Assembly: GCF_018603885.1 (NCBI RefSeq)
Contig: NZ_JAHGAW010000010.1
Location: 1 to 64,000, forward strand
Origin: Sphingobium nicotianae
GTDB lineage: Bacteria; Pseudomonadota; Alphaproteobacteria; Sphingomonadales; Sphingomonadaceae
DNA length: 64,000 nucleotides
Direction: 5' to 3'
Shown here: piece by piece, positions 42,072-49,960 of the stretch
Layout of the letters: each line of letters starts with the position of its first letter
Numbering within the stretch: the first letter of the stretch is position 1
Translations under genes and position numbers: made by a program
The notes under the pieces: model-generated
What the model was told of the DNA's origin: nothing
The model's input: only the letters and a program-made list of their open reading frames with translations
Database searches by the model: none

Positions 42072-43050
42072 GGGCACCGCCGTACTGACGATCAGAAGCG
42101 TTCGGCGTGACAGTGCGGTCGTCGATTTCCTCCGGCGTCAGAAGCGGCTCCCCGCGGAAATGCCGGCGGACATTCTCGCGCAGCTGGCCGATCATGTCGG
42201 TGCCCGCTTCGACCGTGAAGCCGCCCAAATGCGGAGTCAGGACCACATTGGGCAGGGCGCGCCAGATCGCCGCGTCGACCGGCTCTTGCGCGAACACGTC
42301 CACCGCCGCGCCAGCAATGCCGCCCGAGCGCAGGGCGGCGAGCAAGGCCGGCTCGTCGACCAGGAAGCCGCGCGAGACATTGACCAGCACCCCTTGCGGC
42401 CCCAGCGCCGCGAGCACATCCGCGTCGATCTGCCCCATGTTCTCCGGCACGGCCCGGCTCGCGACGATGAGGATGTCGCTCCGCTCAGCCAGCGCCAGCA
42501 GGCTTGGCGCCCGCGCGAATTCGACCCCGGCCTTCTCTCTCGGGCCGTACCAGCCGACCTGCAGCTCGTGCGCCGCGAGACGCCGGGCGATGGCAAGGCC
42601 GATGCGCCCGAGCCCGACCACGCCCGCGGACCGCCCGCGCAGCGAATGACGCGGCGGCAGTGACTCGCGCCAGCGCCCGTCGCGCACATCACGGTCCGCC
42701 GTCGGGATGCGGTGCCACAGCGCCAGCAGCAGCGCGAGCGCATGATCCGCTACATCATGCGCGTTGACCCCTGCCGCCGTAGTGAGTGTGATGCCCCGTG
42801 CGTGCAGATGGGCAAGGTCGATGCCCTCATAGCCTGTCGAGAAACAGGCGACGAGACGCAGGCACGGCAGTGCGTCGATGAGCGCGTTGGGCACCGCCCC
42901 GCCGGTCACGAGCACCTCGACCTGCGCCGCGATGCCCGGCGGGATGCCGTCCGCGACGTCATCAGGCGTGAAGACCGGTGCCGGGAGGTCGATGGGGCCG
43001 AGCCGGTCCACAAGGAACCGGCTATGGATCAGGATGGCGCCCCCGCTCAT
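42061..43050 (-). CDS. D-2-hydroxyacid dehydrogenase family protein
   Basis: The 329-residue protein has the NAD-binding core GVVGLGRIGLAIARRLAAH. The catalytic triad of the family is visible as Arg (IVASRAVPEN), Glu (DVFAQEPVD) and His (NVVLTPHLGGF). It interconverts 2-oxo and D-2-hydroxy acids, as in hydroxypyruvate or glyoxylate reductases. The start ATG at 43050 overlaps the stop of the upstream cleavage enzyme gene as ATGA. In this module it could reduce a 2-keto acid produced by the aldolase encoded on the other strand. The substrate is not known. Confidence 0.88.
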   Translation of the reverse strand: MSGGAILIHSRFLVDRLGPIDLPAPVFTPDDVADGIPPGIAAQVEVLVTGGAVPNALIDALPCLRLVACFSTGYEGIDLAHLHARGITLTTAAGVNAHDVADHALALLLALWHRIPTADRDVRDGRWRESLPPRHSLRGRSAGVVGLGRIGLAIARRLAAHELQVGWYGPREKAGVEFARAPSLLALAERSDILIVASRAVPENMGQIDADVLAALGPQGVLVNVSRGFLVDEPALLAALRSGGIAGAAVDVFAQEPVDAAIWRALPNVVLTPHLGGFTVEAGTDMIGQLRENVRRHFRGEPLLTPEEIDDRTVTPNASDRQYGGAHDR

Positions 43051-43958
43051 TCGCCCGGCTGCGCGATGCCGAAGCGCGCGCGCGCTTCCTCGACGCTCGC
43101 CGGGGTCAGGCCATAGAAGGCGGCAATCTGCGCGGCGGCGCCGACCATGTCGCGATTATAGGTCGCGACCTTGCCATCGGGCAGGTGAATGCCGTCCTCG
43201 AAACCGACCCGCACCAGATCGCATTTCATCGACAGGCCGAGCGTCACGAGCGGGAACATGTGCCGCCCGGTGCCGGTGACGCCTACGATCGCCTGTGGAA
43301 ACAGCCGCTGTCCCTCGTCGATGGAGAAGATGATGTTGCGCGGGTAAGGCGGGGTCGAACCGAAGCCGCCACCATGCAGCAGCCACATGTTCTTGCGGTG
43401 CCGGTCGAACAGGCCCTCCTCGGCATAGCGCAGCAGCCGGTGCAGCGAGCTCGTCTCGATCACTTCATATTCGAGCGCCGAGCCCTTCGCGTAGACCGCC
43501 TTGATCGTCTCGCGCAGCAACTCGGGCGAGTTCACATAGGGTGTTTCGCCCGGATATCCGCCCTCGGGATTGTGGAAGTCGGCCGATCCGGCGGCAATGC
43601 CGAATAGGTCCTGCTGCGGCTCGATGGACAAGAGGCCGAGTCGCTCCCGGTCGTCGGGCCAGTAGAGCTGGCCGGTCTTGGGATCGCGCCGCACTCCGAT
43701 GCCGTTGGTGGTCTGCACGAGGATTGGCGAGCGGGCGCGGATCTCCCGGATGATCTGCGCATAGATCTCCGGATCGCCGCTGTTCTTGCCGTCCTTGTCG
43801 CGGGCATGGACATGCACCATCGCAGCGCCCGCCTCCCAGCAACGCGCCGCTTCCTCGCCGATTTCATCGGGCTGCTTGGGCACGATCGCGCCCTCGCGAT
43901 CCTGCTGCATGCCGCCATTGATGGCGACGGTGATGATGACCTTATTTCCTTCGAGCAT
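43047..43958 (-). CDS. Beta-keto acid cleavage enzyme (BKACE, DUF849)
   Basis: This 303-residue TIM barrel starts at the ATG at 43958, with GGAGG upstream. The open frame continues far upstream, but that region lies antisense to the MFS gene. The zinc-binding HxH is His49-x-His51 (AAMVHVHARDKDGKN), with further family motifs LVQTTNGIG, RETIKAVYAKGSALEYE and VRVGFEDGIHLPDG. BKACEs condense a beta-keto acid with acetyl-CoA to give acetoacetate and a new CoA ester. It is the first gene of the minus-strand trio and is divergent from the MFS/LuxR/TBDR operon across a gap with inverted repeats. It probably handles a ring-opened or side-chain beta-keto acid. Confidence 0.9.
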   Translation of the reverse strand: MLEGNKVIITVAINGGMQQDREGAIVPKQPDEIGEEAARCWEAGAAMVHVHARDKDGKNSGDPEIYAQIIREIRARSPILVQTTNGIGVRRDPKTGQLYWPDDRERLGLLSIEPQQDLFGIAAGSADFHNPEGGYPGETPYVNSPELLRETIKAVYAKGSALEYEVIETSSLHRLLRYAEEGLFDRHRKNMWLLHGGGFGSTPPYPRNIIFSIDEGQRLFPQAIVGVTGTGRHMFPLVTLGLSMKCDLVRVGFEDGIHLPDGKVATYNRDMVGAAAQIAAFYGLTPASVEEARARFGIAQPGE

Positions 43959-44007
43959 CGCATCCTCCGCTGTGGCCGTGACCGATGGCGGCTCGCTGCC
44001 GGCCCGT

Positions 44008-44029
44008 CTGTCCTCTGGACACCGGACAG
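44008..44029. promoter_or_regulatory. Inverted repeat CTGTCC-N10-GGACAG (candidate LuxR-type operator)
   Basis: Perfect 6-bp arms with 10-bp spacing, 22 bp overall, lie in the divergent gap between the BKACE and MFS genes. A site with the same arms and spacing is found at 46198, in front of the TBDR that follows the LuxR-type gene. Two such sites flanking a regulator gene make it a strong candidate operator. Confidence 0.65.
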
Positions 44030-44035
44030 CTGTCT

Positions 44036-44053
44036 GTCCTCTGCCGAGAGGAC
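44036..44053. promoter_or_regulatory. Second palindrome GTCCTCT-GCCG-AGAGGAC
   Basis: This perfect inverted repeat with 7-bp arms starts six bases after the first operator. Its left half CTGTCCTCT is identical to the left half of both CTGTCC-N10 sites. It may be an auxiliary binding site or an mRNA hairpin upstream of the MFS gene. Confidence 0.5.
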
Positions 44054-44102
44054 GACGCCGTCCGCGCGGACATGCGAGACCCTCGCCCCGGAGAGGCGGG
44101 CC

Positions 44103-45386
44103 ATGACAACATCCCACAGCGCGGCGCAGACGAAAAGCGATCCTGAACAAAAGGACGCGATGGACATGGCCGTCATCGGCATCTGTTCGCTCGCCTATCT
44201 GCTCGACGGGATCGTCTTCACGGTGATGGGCCCGATGGCGCCGGAAGTCGCGCAGGCGCTGTCGCTGAGCAATGCGCAGCTCGGCCCGATCTTCTCGGCC
44301 AATCTGATCGGCCAGTGCCTCGGCCTCGTCCTGTTTCCGCTCGTCAGCCAGCGCACCGGGCATCGGCCGATCGTTATCGGCACGCTCATCGGCTTCGGCT
44401 TGTTCCAGGCGGCGAGCGGGCTCGCGGCGAGCGCGGGCCAGCTCTTCTGGCTGCGGCTCGCGACCGGATTCTTCCTCGGCGGCTCGCTGCCCAGCTGTCT
44501 CGCCATGACCACGGCCGCCGCACCCCCTCACCGGCGCGGCCTCGCCATCACCATCCTGTTCACCGGCTATGCCATCGGGTCGACGGCGGCGGGCCTCGTC
44601 CCCGCCCTGTTCGTCAATCTGGGCGGCTGGCGCGTCGCGATGGCGGGGGTCGGATTTGTGTGCCTGGCATTCGCCGCCGTGGCATGGGTGTGGCTGCGCG
44701 AACCGCGCGTCGAGCAGGCCGGGAGCGCGAGGTCGCCCGGCGGCGCCAAGCAGAGCGTGGTCGCCATCTTCCGCCCGCCCTATCTCCTCGGCACGATCGC
44801 GCTGTGGGTGCTGTTCATCTCGATGCTGACGCTGAGCTATTGCCTCAACAGCTGGCTGCCCATCATGCTCGTGCAAGTCGGCCGCGATCCCGCGCTGGCC
44901 GCAATGTCGGTCTCCATCTTCTCGTTCGGCGGGATCGTCGCGGCCCTGGGCGTCGGGCTGCTCATCGATCGCTTCGGCGCTCGGCCCGTGCTGGGCAGCT
45001 TCCTCTCCCTCGCCGCCGTGTTGCTGTTCGCCATCGGCCAGGTGCTCGCCACCGCCTCGACCGGCCTGCTGCTCGCGCTGCTCGTCACCTGCGGCTTCTT
45101 CGCGCTCGGTGCCTATGGCGGCGTGAACGTGGTGCTGGCGGGCTTCTATGCGCCGCCGGTCCGGGCGCTCGGCATCGGCGTCGCCAAGAGCGTCGGACGG
45201 GTGGGCACGGTGCTGGCGCCGATCATGATCGGCCTGGCGCTTACCGCCGGCGTGGCGGAAACCAAGGTCATGTCGCTCTTCGCGCTGCCGGCCGCGCTCG
45301 CGGCCCTCGCCCTGATGATGATCGCGGCACCAAAGCATGATATGGCCACTGGCGCGGGCACCGCGGAGCCCAAGGAGGGATCTTGA
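44103..45386 (+). CDS. MFS transporter
   Basis: The product has 427 residues from the ATG at 44103, seven bases after GGAGAGG. A longer frame back to 43806 was rejected because it runs through the operator region. It has about 12 membrane helices, with LLDGIVFTVMGPMAPEVAQA in TM1, related to the aromatic-acid symporter group. It is the first gene of the plus-strand operon, and its stop overlaps the TTG start of the LuxR-type gene. It probably imports the substrate of the 41-50 kb module together with the TBDR at 46280. Confidence 0.9.
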   Translation: MTTSHSAAQTKSDPEQKDAMDMAVIGICSLAYLLDGIVFTVMGPMAPEVAQALSLSNAQLGPIFSANLIGQCLGLVLFPLVSQRTGHRPIVIGTLIGFGLFQAASGLAASAGQLFWLRLATGFFLGGSLPSCLAMTTAAAPPHRRGLAITILFTGYAIGSTAAGLVPALFVNLGGWRVAMAGVGFVCLAFAAVAWVWLREPRVEQAGSARSPGGAKQSVVAIFRPPYLLGTIALWVLFISMLTLSYCLNSWLPIMLVQVGRDPALAAMSVSIFSFGGIVAALGVGLLIDRFGARPVLGSFLSLAAVLLFAIGQVLATASTGLLLALLVTCGFFALGAYGGVNVVLAGFYAPPVRALGIGVAKSVGRVGTVLAPIMIGLALTAGVAETKVMSLFALPAALAALALMMIAAPKHDMATGAGTAEPKEGS

Positions 45387-46165
45387 CCACTATCCAGCAG
45401 ATCAGGGACTGGCGGGCGCCCACGACGATGTGCGCAACCTATGAGAAGCTGCTGGCTGCTATCGGCACGCAGGAATTCGGGTCGACGGTGCGCGATTCGG
45501 TGTTCTCGGTCACCTCCGGTGCACGGCGGCTTTATTTGTTCGAGGCCTCGGGCCGGATCGATAACTGTCTGGTCTACAGCTGCTGCGAACCCGGCCTCGC
45601 CGAGCTTTTCCCGCTCTACGAGAAGAACTATCTGCCGCTCGACCCGGTACAGGATGCCTATCGCGCGGCACCGACCTGCAGCGATCTCGTCTTCCAGCGC
45701 ATTCTGCCCTCCGATATCGCCTCGGCCGGCTTCCGCCGGCGCTTCTTCGACGAGCCCGGCATCATCGAGCGCATCTCCATCGTGCAGCGAGGCGCGGAGC
45801 GCTGGCGCGGCATGAACATCGCCCGCCATGCCAGCGACGGCTATTTCTCGGAAGGCGAGTTGAGCTCGCTCATCGATCTTGCGTGCCTCACGCTGCCGAT
45901 GCTGCCGGTCAATCGCGAAAAGGCCGATGGCGCCGTGCGCCAGCTCAACGTCGGCCAGATCGAGGAGCGCTTCGCTACGCGCTATGGGAGCCTCACCCCG
46001 CGCGAGCGCCAGGTCTGTGCCCGTGCCGCGATCGGCATGACGGTGGAAGCGACCGCGCTCGACCTCGGCATCGCCAAGACCTCCGTGCTGACCTATCGGC
46101 AGCGCGCCTATCAACGCCTGCGCGTCTCCAGCCCCTATCAGCTCTGCTCGCTGGTGAGCCACTGA
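45383..46165 (+). CDS. LuxR-family transcriptional regulator
   Basis: The 260-residue protein starts with TTG at 45383, overlapping the MFS stop and preceded by AAGGAGGGA, a strong ribosome site. The C-terminal LuxR helix-turn-helix covers about residues 195-255 (LTPRERQVCARAAIGMTVEATALDLGIAKTSV is the core, partly quoted as LTPRERQVCARAAIG). The N-terminal 180 residues are not an obvious autoinducer-binding or receiver domain, so they probably sense a catabolic ligand. It sits between the MFS and TBDR genes, both of which have CTGTCC-N10-GGACAG sites upstream, and is the likely regulator of the divergent module. Confidence 0.87.
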   Translation: MTTIQQIRDWRAPTTMCATYEKLLAAIGTQEFGSTVRDSVFSVTSGARRLYLFEASGRIDNCLVYSCCEPGLAELFPLYEKNYLPLDPVQDAYRAAPTCSDLVFQRILPSDIASAGFRRRFFDEPGIIERISIVQRGAERWRGMNIARHASDGYFSEGELSSLIDLACLTLPMLPVNREKADGAVRQLNVGQIEERFATRYGSLTPRERQVCARAAIGMTVEATALDLGIAKTSVLTYRQRAYQRLRVSSPYQLCSLVSH

Positions 46166-46197
46166 GCGCGCGCCCGGCGCTGCGCTTCCGTGCGCGC

Positions 46198-46219
46198 CTG
46201 TCCTCTAGCTGACGGACAG
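46198..46219. promoter_or_regulatory. Inverted repeat CTGTCC-N10-GGACAG (candidate LuxR-type operator)
   Basis: It lies between the LuxR-type gene and the TBDR gene, 60 bp upstream of the GTG start. The arms and spacing equal those of the site at 44008, and the first three spacer bases (TCT) are also shared. Confidence 0.65.
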
Positions 46220-46279
46220 ACCCGCGCCGAATCCCTCCCTAGCTGCTGCGTCAACGCAGAAGAATATCGGGAGGGTTTC

Positions 46280-48538
46280 GTGAGACTATGGATTGAGAGC
46301 GTTTCAGTCGCGGCGCTCGCCGCGCTGCTCGCCGTACCGGCGATCGCACAGGACGCTGCCCCGCCGTCAGGCGACGCAGCGGGGGCGGACGCCGGTCTTG
46401 CCGACATCGTGGTCACCGCGCAGCGCCGCTCGGAAAATCTGCAGAAGGCCGCGCTTTCCATCGTCGCCATGTCCGGCGACACGCTGAGCGCGCGGGGCGT
46501 CAACAATATCGACGCGCTGGCCCGGCAGACCGCCGGCGTCGAGATCCAGCCGAGCGGCGGCCCCTACACCACCTTCACCGTGCGCTCGGTCAGCAACCTC
46601 AGCGGCAACGCCTTCTCCGATCCGTCGATCGCGGTGAACATCAACGGGGTCTATCTCGCGACGCCGACCACCTTTCGCGGCCTGTTCTACGATCTCGACC
46701 GGGTCGAGGTGCTCAAGGGTCCACAAGGCACGCTCTACGGCCGCAACGCGACCGGCGGCGCGATCAACCTCATCGCCGCCAGACCCAAATTCACCTTCGG
46801 CGGCACGATGGGCATGACGGCCGGCAATTACGGCCATGTCGATTTCAACGCAGCACTCAACCTTCCGCTCTCGCAGACCGTCGCCATCCGCATCGCCGGG
46901 CAGCATGCCGAGCATGGCGGCTATATGAGCCTCGGCACGAACGACGAGCTGCTGGACGCGGTGCGTGGATCGCTGCTGATCCAGCCGAGCGCCGATCTCT
47001 CCATCCTGCTCTGGGGCGATTTCGCGCATGAGGGCGGCAAAGGGCCGGGCGCGACGCTGCGCAAGGCCTGCTCGGCGCTGGGGCGGGCAGGCACGAGCTG
47101 TTTCGTCGCCGACCCCTGGACCGATGTCGGCGACCTGCCGAGCTTCTATACATCGGCCGGCATCGCCGTGCAGACGCGCAATCCCTATCTCGACAACGAC
47201 TATTATGGCGCGGGGCTCAACGTCGACTGGACGACCGCCATCGGCACCGTTTCACTGGTCGGCGGCTACCGCAAGGCGGACGTGCGCTACAACAGCACGG
47301 CGACGAGCTGGCAGATCCTCGAGAATCAGCATCCCGAGCAGAAATCGCTGGAGCTGCGCCTCGCATCGCCGGACAACAGCCGCCTGGGCTACGTGCTCGG
47401 CGCTTATTATCTCGACACCGAGATGCACGCCCGCGCAAATGGCGAGAGCGCGACGGGACGCAATTACAGCGACCAGTTCACCAATCTTTCCGGCTGGACC
47501 GGCGCGCTCTTCACGCAGCTGAGCTTCGGCCTGACCGACAGTCTCCGGCTCGTCGGTGGTGCGCGCTACACCTACGAGAAGAAGAACTCGAACAGCAATC
47601 GCTACCGCCTGTCGGTCGTCGGGCCGGACCCGGTCATTCCGCCGGGGCCGACCGGTCCGGTGCTCAACAGCATCATCGGCTCGCGCGAATGGAACAGGGT
47701 GAACTGGAAGGCCGGCTTCGAGCTCGATGCCGGGCCGCGCAGCCTGATCTATGCCAATGCCAGCACCGGCTTCAAGGCCGGCGGCTTCTATTACGGCCCG
47801 CCCGGCTTCACCACCTACGAGCCAGAGGAGGTCACCTCCTATGTCGTCGGATCGAAGAACCGCTTCCTCGACAACCGGCTGCAGTTCAACGTGGAGCTGT
47901 TCTATCTCGATTATGCCAACCAGCAGGTGAGCTTCGTCAAGCTGATCAACGGATCGTCCACGCTGGTGACCGAAAATGCGGCGAAGTCGCATGCCTATGG
48001 CGTGGATCTCGACAGTCAGTTTCTGGTGACGCCGACCACCCGGCTCAGCCTGCAGGCGCAATATCTGCGCTCCAAATATGACGACTTCACCTACCTGACC
48101 CTGGGCGCGCCCCCGGCTGCGCGCACGAGCTGCATCGTCTCGGCCGGCTCGCCGCCCAACTCGGCCGTCAATTGCTCGGGGCAGACGACGCTGCGCTCGC
48201 CCAAGTGGACGCTCGTCGGCAATGTGGAGCAGACCGTCCCGCTCGCCAATGGCAGCCGGCTCAGCGGGGAAGTGAACGTCCGCTACGAGAGCGACTATCA
48301 GACCGACGTCTCCTACCTGCCCGAGGCGCTGGCCAATGCGACGGCGCGGGTCAATCTGAGCCTGGGCTACGACACCGCCAACGACGTTTTCTCCGTGCGG
48401 GCCTATGTCGACAATCTGACGGACATGACCAGCATCACCGCGACCACGATGAGCACGAGCTATCCGGTCAACCAGGCCTTCGGTGTGCGTCTGCTGCCGC
48501 CCCGCACCTACGGCCTGCGCGTGCAGGTGAAGTTCTGA
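46280..48538 (+). CDS. TonB-dependent outer-membrane receptor
   Basis: The protein has 752 residues from the GTG at 46280, chosen because GGGAGGG lies five bases upstream and a signal peptide begins there (VRLWIESVSVAALAALLAV..., cut near AIAQ). The TonB-box-like LADIVVTAQRRSENLQKAAL is followed by a plug with VEVLKGPQGTLYGRNATGG and a barrel ending GLRVQVKF. It follows the LuxR-type gene and has its own operator. Its stop overlaps the next start (TGATG), so it is translationally coupled to the carboxymuconolactone-decarboxylase-family gene. It probably captures the substrate of that module. Confidence 0.93.
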   Translation: MRLWIESVSVAALAALLAVPAIAQDAAPPSGDAAGADAGLADIVVTAQRRSENLQKAALSIVAMSGDTLSARGVNNIDALARQTAGVEIQPSGGPYTTFTVRSVSNLSGNAFSDPSIAVNINGVYLATPTTFRGLFYDLDRVEVLKGPQGTLYGRNATGGAINLIAARPKFTFGGTMGMTAGNYGHVDFNAALNLPLSQTVAIRIAGQHAEHGGYMSLGTNDELLDAVRGSLLIQPSADLSILLWGDFAHEGGKGPGATLRKACSALGRAGTSCFVADPWTDVGDLPSFYTSAGIAVQTRNPYLDNDYYGAGLNVDWTTAIGTVSLVGGYRKADVRYNSTATSWQILENQHPEQKSLELRLASPDNSRLGYVLGAYYLDTEMHARANGESATGRNYSDQFTNLSGWTGALFTQLSFGLTDSLRLVGGARYTYEKKNSNSNRYRLSVVGPDPVIPPGPTGPVLNSIIGSREWNRVNWKAGFELDAGPRSLIYANASTGFKAGGFYYGPPGFTTYEPEEVTSYVVGSKNRFLDNRLQFNVELFYLDYANQQVSFVKLINGSSTLVTENAAKSHAYGVDLDSQFLVTPTTRLSLQAQYLRSKYDDFTYLTLGAPPAARTSCIVSAGSPPNSAVNCSGQTTLRSPKWTLVGNVEQTVPLANGSRLSGEVNVRYESDYQTDVSYLPEALANATARVNLSLGYDTANDVFSVRAYVDNLTDMTSITATTMSTSYPVNQAFGVRLLPPRTYGLRVQVKF

Positions 48539-48912
48539 TGGCGCAGGAACAGGACTCCCGCGAGGCTGCCGGCCTCGCGATTCTGGCCAAGCTCGGCTGG
48601 GGCGAGAATGAGGGCGTCCGGGAGCTGGACGAGGATCTCTGGCGGATCATCACGGAGACCAACTTCGGGACGATCTGGTCGCGGCCGGGCCTGTCGCTGC
48701 GCGAGCGGGAGCTGATCTGCCTCTCGGTGCTCATCGCCATCGGCGCCCAAGGTGTCGCCCTGCACTTCAAACACGCGCACGCGCTGGGCTTCACGCCGGA
48801 AGAGCTCAAGGAGATCATCCTGCAGGTCATTCCCTATGCGGGTCTGCCCAAGGGGCTGCAGGCGATGGCGATCCTCAAGCGGACACAGGCGGGCGAGGAG
48901 CCGAAATTATGA
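48538..48912 (+). CDS. Carboxymuconolactone decarboxylase-family protein
   Basis: The 124-residue protein starts at the ATG overlapping the TBDR stop. It has the all-helical CMD fold with LSLRERELICLSVLIAIGAQ, LHFKHAHALGFTPEELKE and VIPYAGLPKGLQA. The CxxC peroxidase motif of AhpD-type members is absent, so a PcaC-like lactone decarboxylase or isomerase role is more likely than peroxidase. It is coupled to the class II aldolase gene (ATGA overlap). Its presence suggests a lactone or muconate-like intermediate in the pathway. Confidence 0.87.
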   Translation: MAQEQDSREAAGLAILAKLGWGENEGVRELDEDLWRIITETNFGTIWSRPGLSLRERELICLSVLIAIGAQGVALHFKHAHALGFTPEELKEIILQVIPYAGLPKGLQAMAILKRTQAGEEPKL

Positions 48913-49700
48913 CCAACATCATGGCTTCGAGCCCGACCGGGGCGGGCCCCTGTTCGGACGCCGAATGGCAGGTCCGCGCAGACCTCGCGCTCGCCTACCG
49001 GCTGGTCGATCATTTCGGCATGACCGACCTCATCCACACCCATATCTCGGTACGGGTGCCGGACGAGGAGGGCCATTTCCTCCAGCTTCCCTATGGCCAC
49101 CTCTTCGGCGAGGCCCGTGCCTCCGACATGGTGAAGTGCGACGTGGCGGGCGGGATCATCTCCGACCCGACCGGACTCGGCATCAGTCTGGGCGGCTTCT
49201 GCATCCACAGCGCGATCCACATGGGCACGCCCCGCGCCGCATGCGTCATGCATGCGCACACGGAGGCGACCATCGCGGTGAGCAATTACCGCGACGGGCT
49301 GCTGCCGCTCAGCCAGCATGCGCTGCGCTTCTATGGCCGCGTGGGCTATCTCGATTATTGCGGCGCCTTCGACACCCAAGCCAAGCGCGACGCCCTGCCG
49401 CAGGCGCTCGGTGACGGCGACGTGCTGATGCTGCGCAATCACGGTCCGCTGGTGATCGGCGCGAGCGTGGCCGAATGCTTCTCCCGACTCTATTATCTTG
49501 AGCGGGCGTGCCGGATCCAGATCGCCACGCTCTCCGCCTGTCGCGACACTGCGCGCGAGTTGGTCTGGCCGAGCGAAGCGGACTGCGCCTTCATGTCCCG
49601 CGCCTTCCAGGGCGGGGAGAGCGTTATCGCGCGGGAATGGAATGCGCTTAAGCGTTTGATCGAAGCCGGGGAGATGGATCGGGTGGTCCCGTCACCTTGA
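48909..49700 (+). CDS. Class II aldolase/adducin-family protein
   Basis: This 263-residue protein starts with an ATGA overlap. Zinc ligands of class II aldolases are seen as His115-x-His117 (CVMHAHTEATIAV) and a later His in VLMLRNHGPLVIG. An N-terminal histidine-rich stretch LIHTHISVRVP is typical of the adducin-like branch. Members cleave or condense sugar phosphates, or act as decarboxylases and dehydratases on aromatic or hydroxy-acid substrates. As last gene of the MFS/LuxR/TBDR/CMD operon it may carry out a retro-aldol step, giving a 2-keto acid for the divergent dehydrogenase. That link is inferred. Confidence 0.88.
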   Translation: MTNIMASSPTGAGPCSDAEWQVRADLALAYRLVDHFGMTDLIHTHISVRVPDEEGHFLQLPYGHLFGEARASDMVKCDVAGGIISDPTGLGISLGGFCIHSAIHMGTPRAACVMHAHTEATIAVSNYRDGLLPLSQHALRFYGRVGYLDYCGAFDTQAKRDALPQALGDGDVLMLRNHGPLVIGASVAECFSRLYYLERACRIQIATLSACRDTARELVWPSEADCAFMSRAFQGGESVIAREWNALKRLIEAGEMDRVVPSP

Positions 49701-49716
49701 ACCGCCCGGGGTTTTC

Positions 49717-49812
49717 TGGAGGCTCCAACTTCTGAACAAGTGGGGCCGTTATGAGCAAGATGACGAACAAGTTTGCACCCGAGGCCGGGCAGGAGCGGTG
49801 CGGATGGTGGTC
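49717..49812 (+). mobile_element. Remnant of an IS3-family left end with frameshifted orfA start
   Basis: After TGGAGGCTCCAAC, which resembles an IS3 terminal repeat, the ATG at 49751 begins MSKMTNKFAPE, like OrfA of IS3-family elements (SPEVRERAVRMV expected next). The bases that follow can be read as such an OrfA only after a frameshift near 49785, ending near GTGGTC. No transposase remains downstream. Length and decay make this a minor scar. It lies just past the class II aldolase operon. Confidence 0.45.
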
Positions 49813-49960
49813 TTCCAAAGGAAAGCTATCGGGGCGGTTTCTGAGGAAGCGTCAAAGCCCGCAAATGACCGCCCCTCTCTCGTGCAGGGCGAAAGCGAGC
49901 GACTGCGCTGGAAAAGCACGCCGGTTCCGGATCACAGAACCGGCGTTCTCGCCCGATAGA

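Noticed and set aside
43959..45338. Upstream extension of the BKACE frame to 763 residues
   Set aside because: The extra 460 codons are antisense to the MFS gene and rich in Gln/Arg/Glu; the BKACE family begins at the ATG at 43958.
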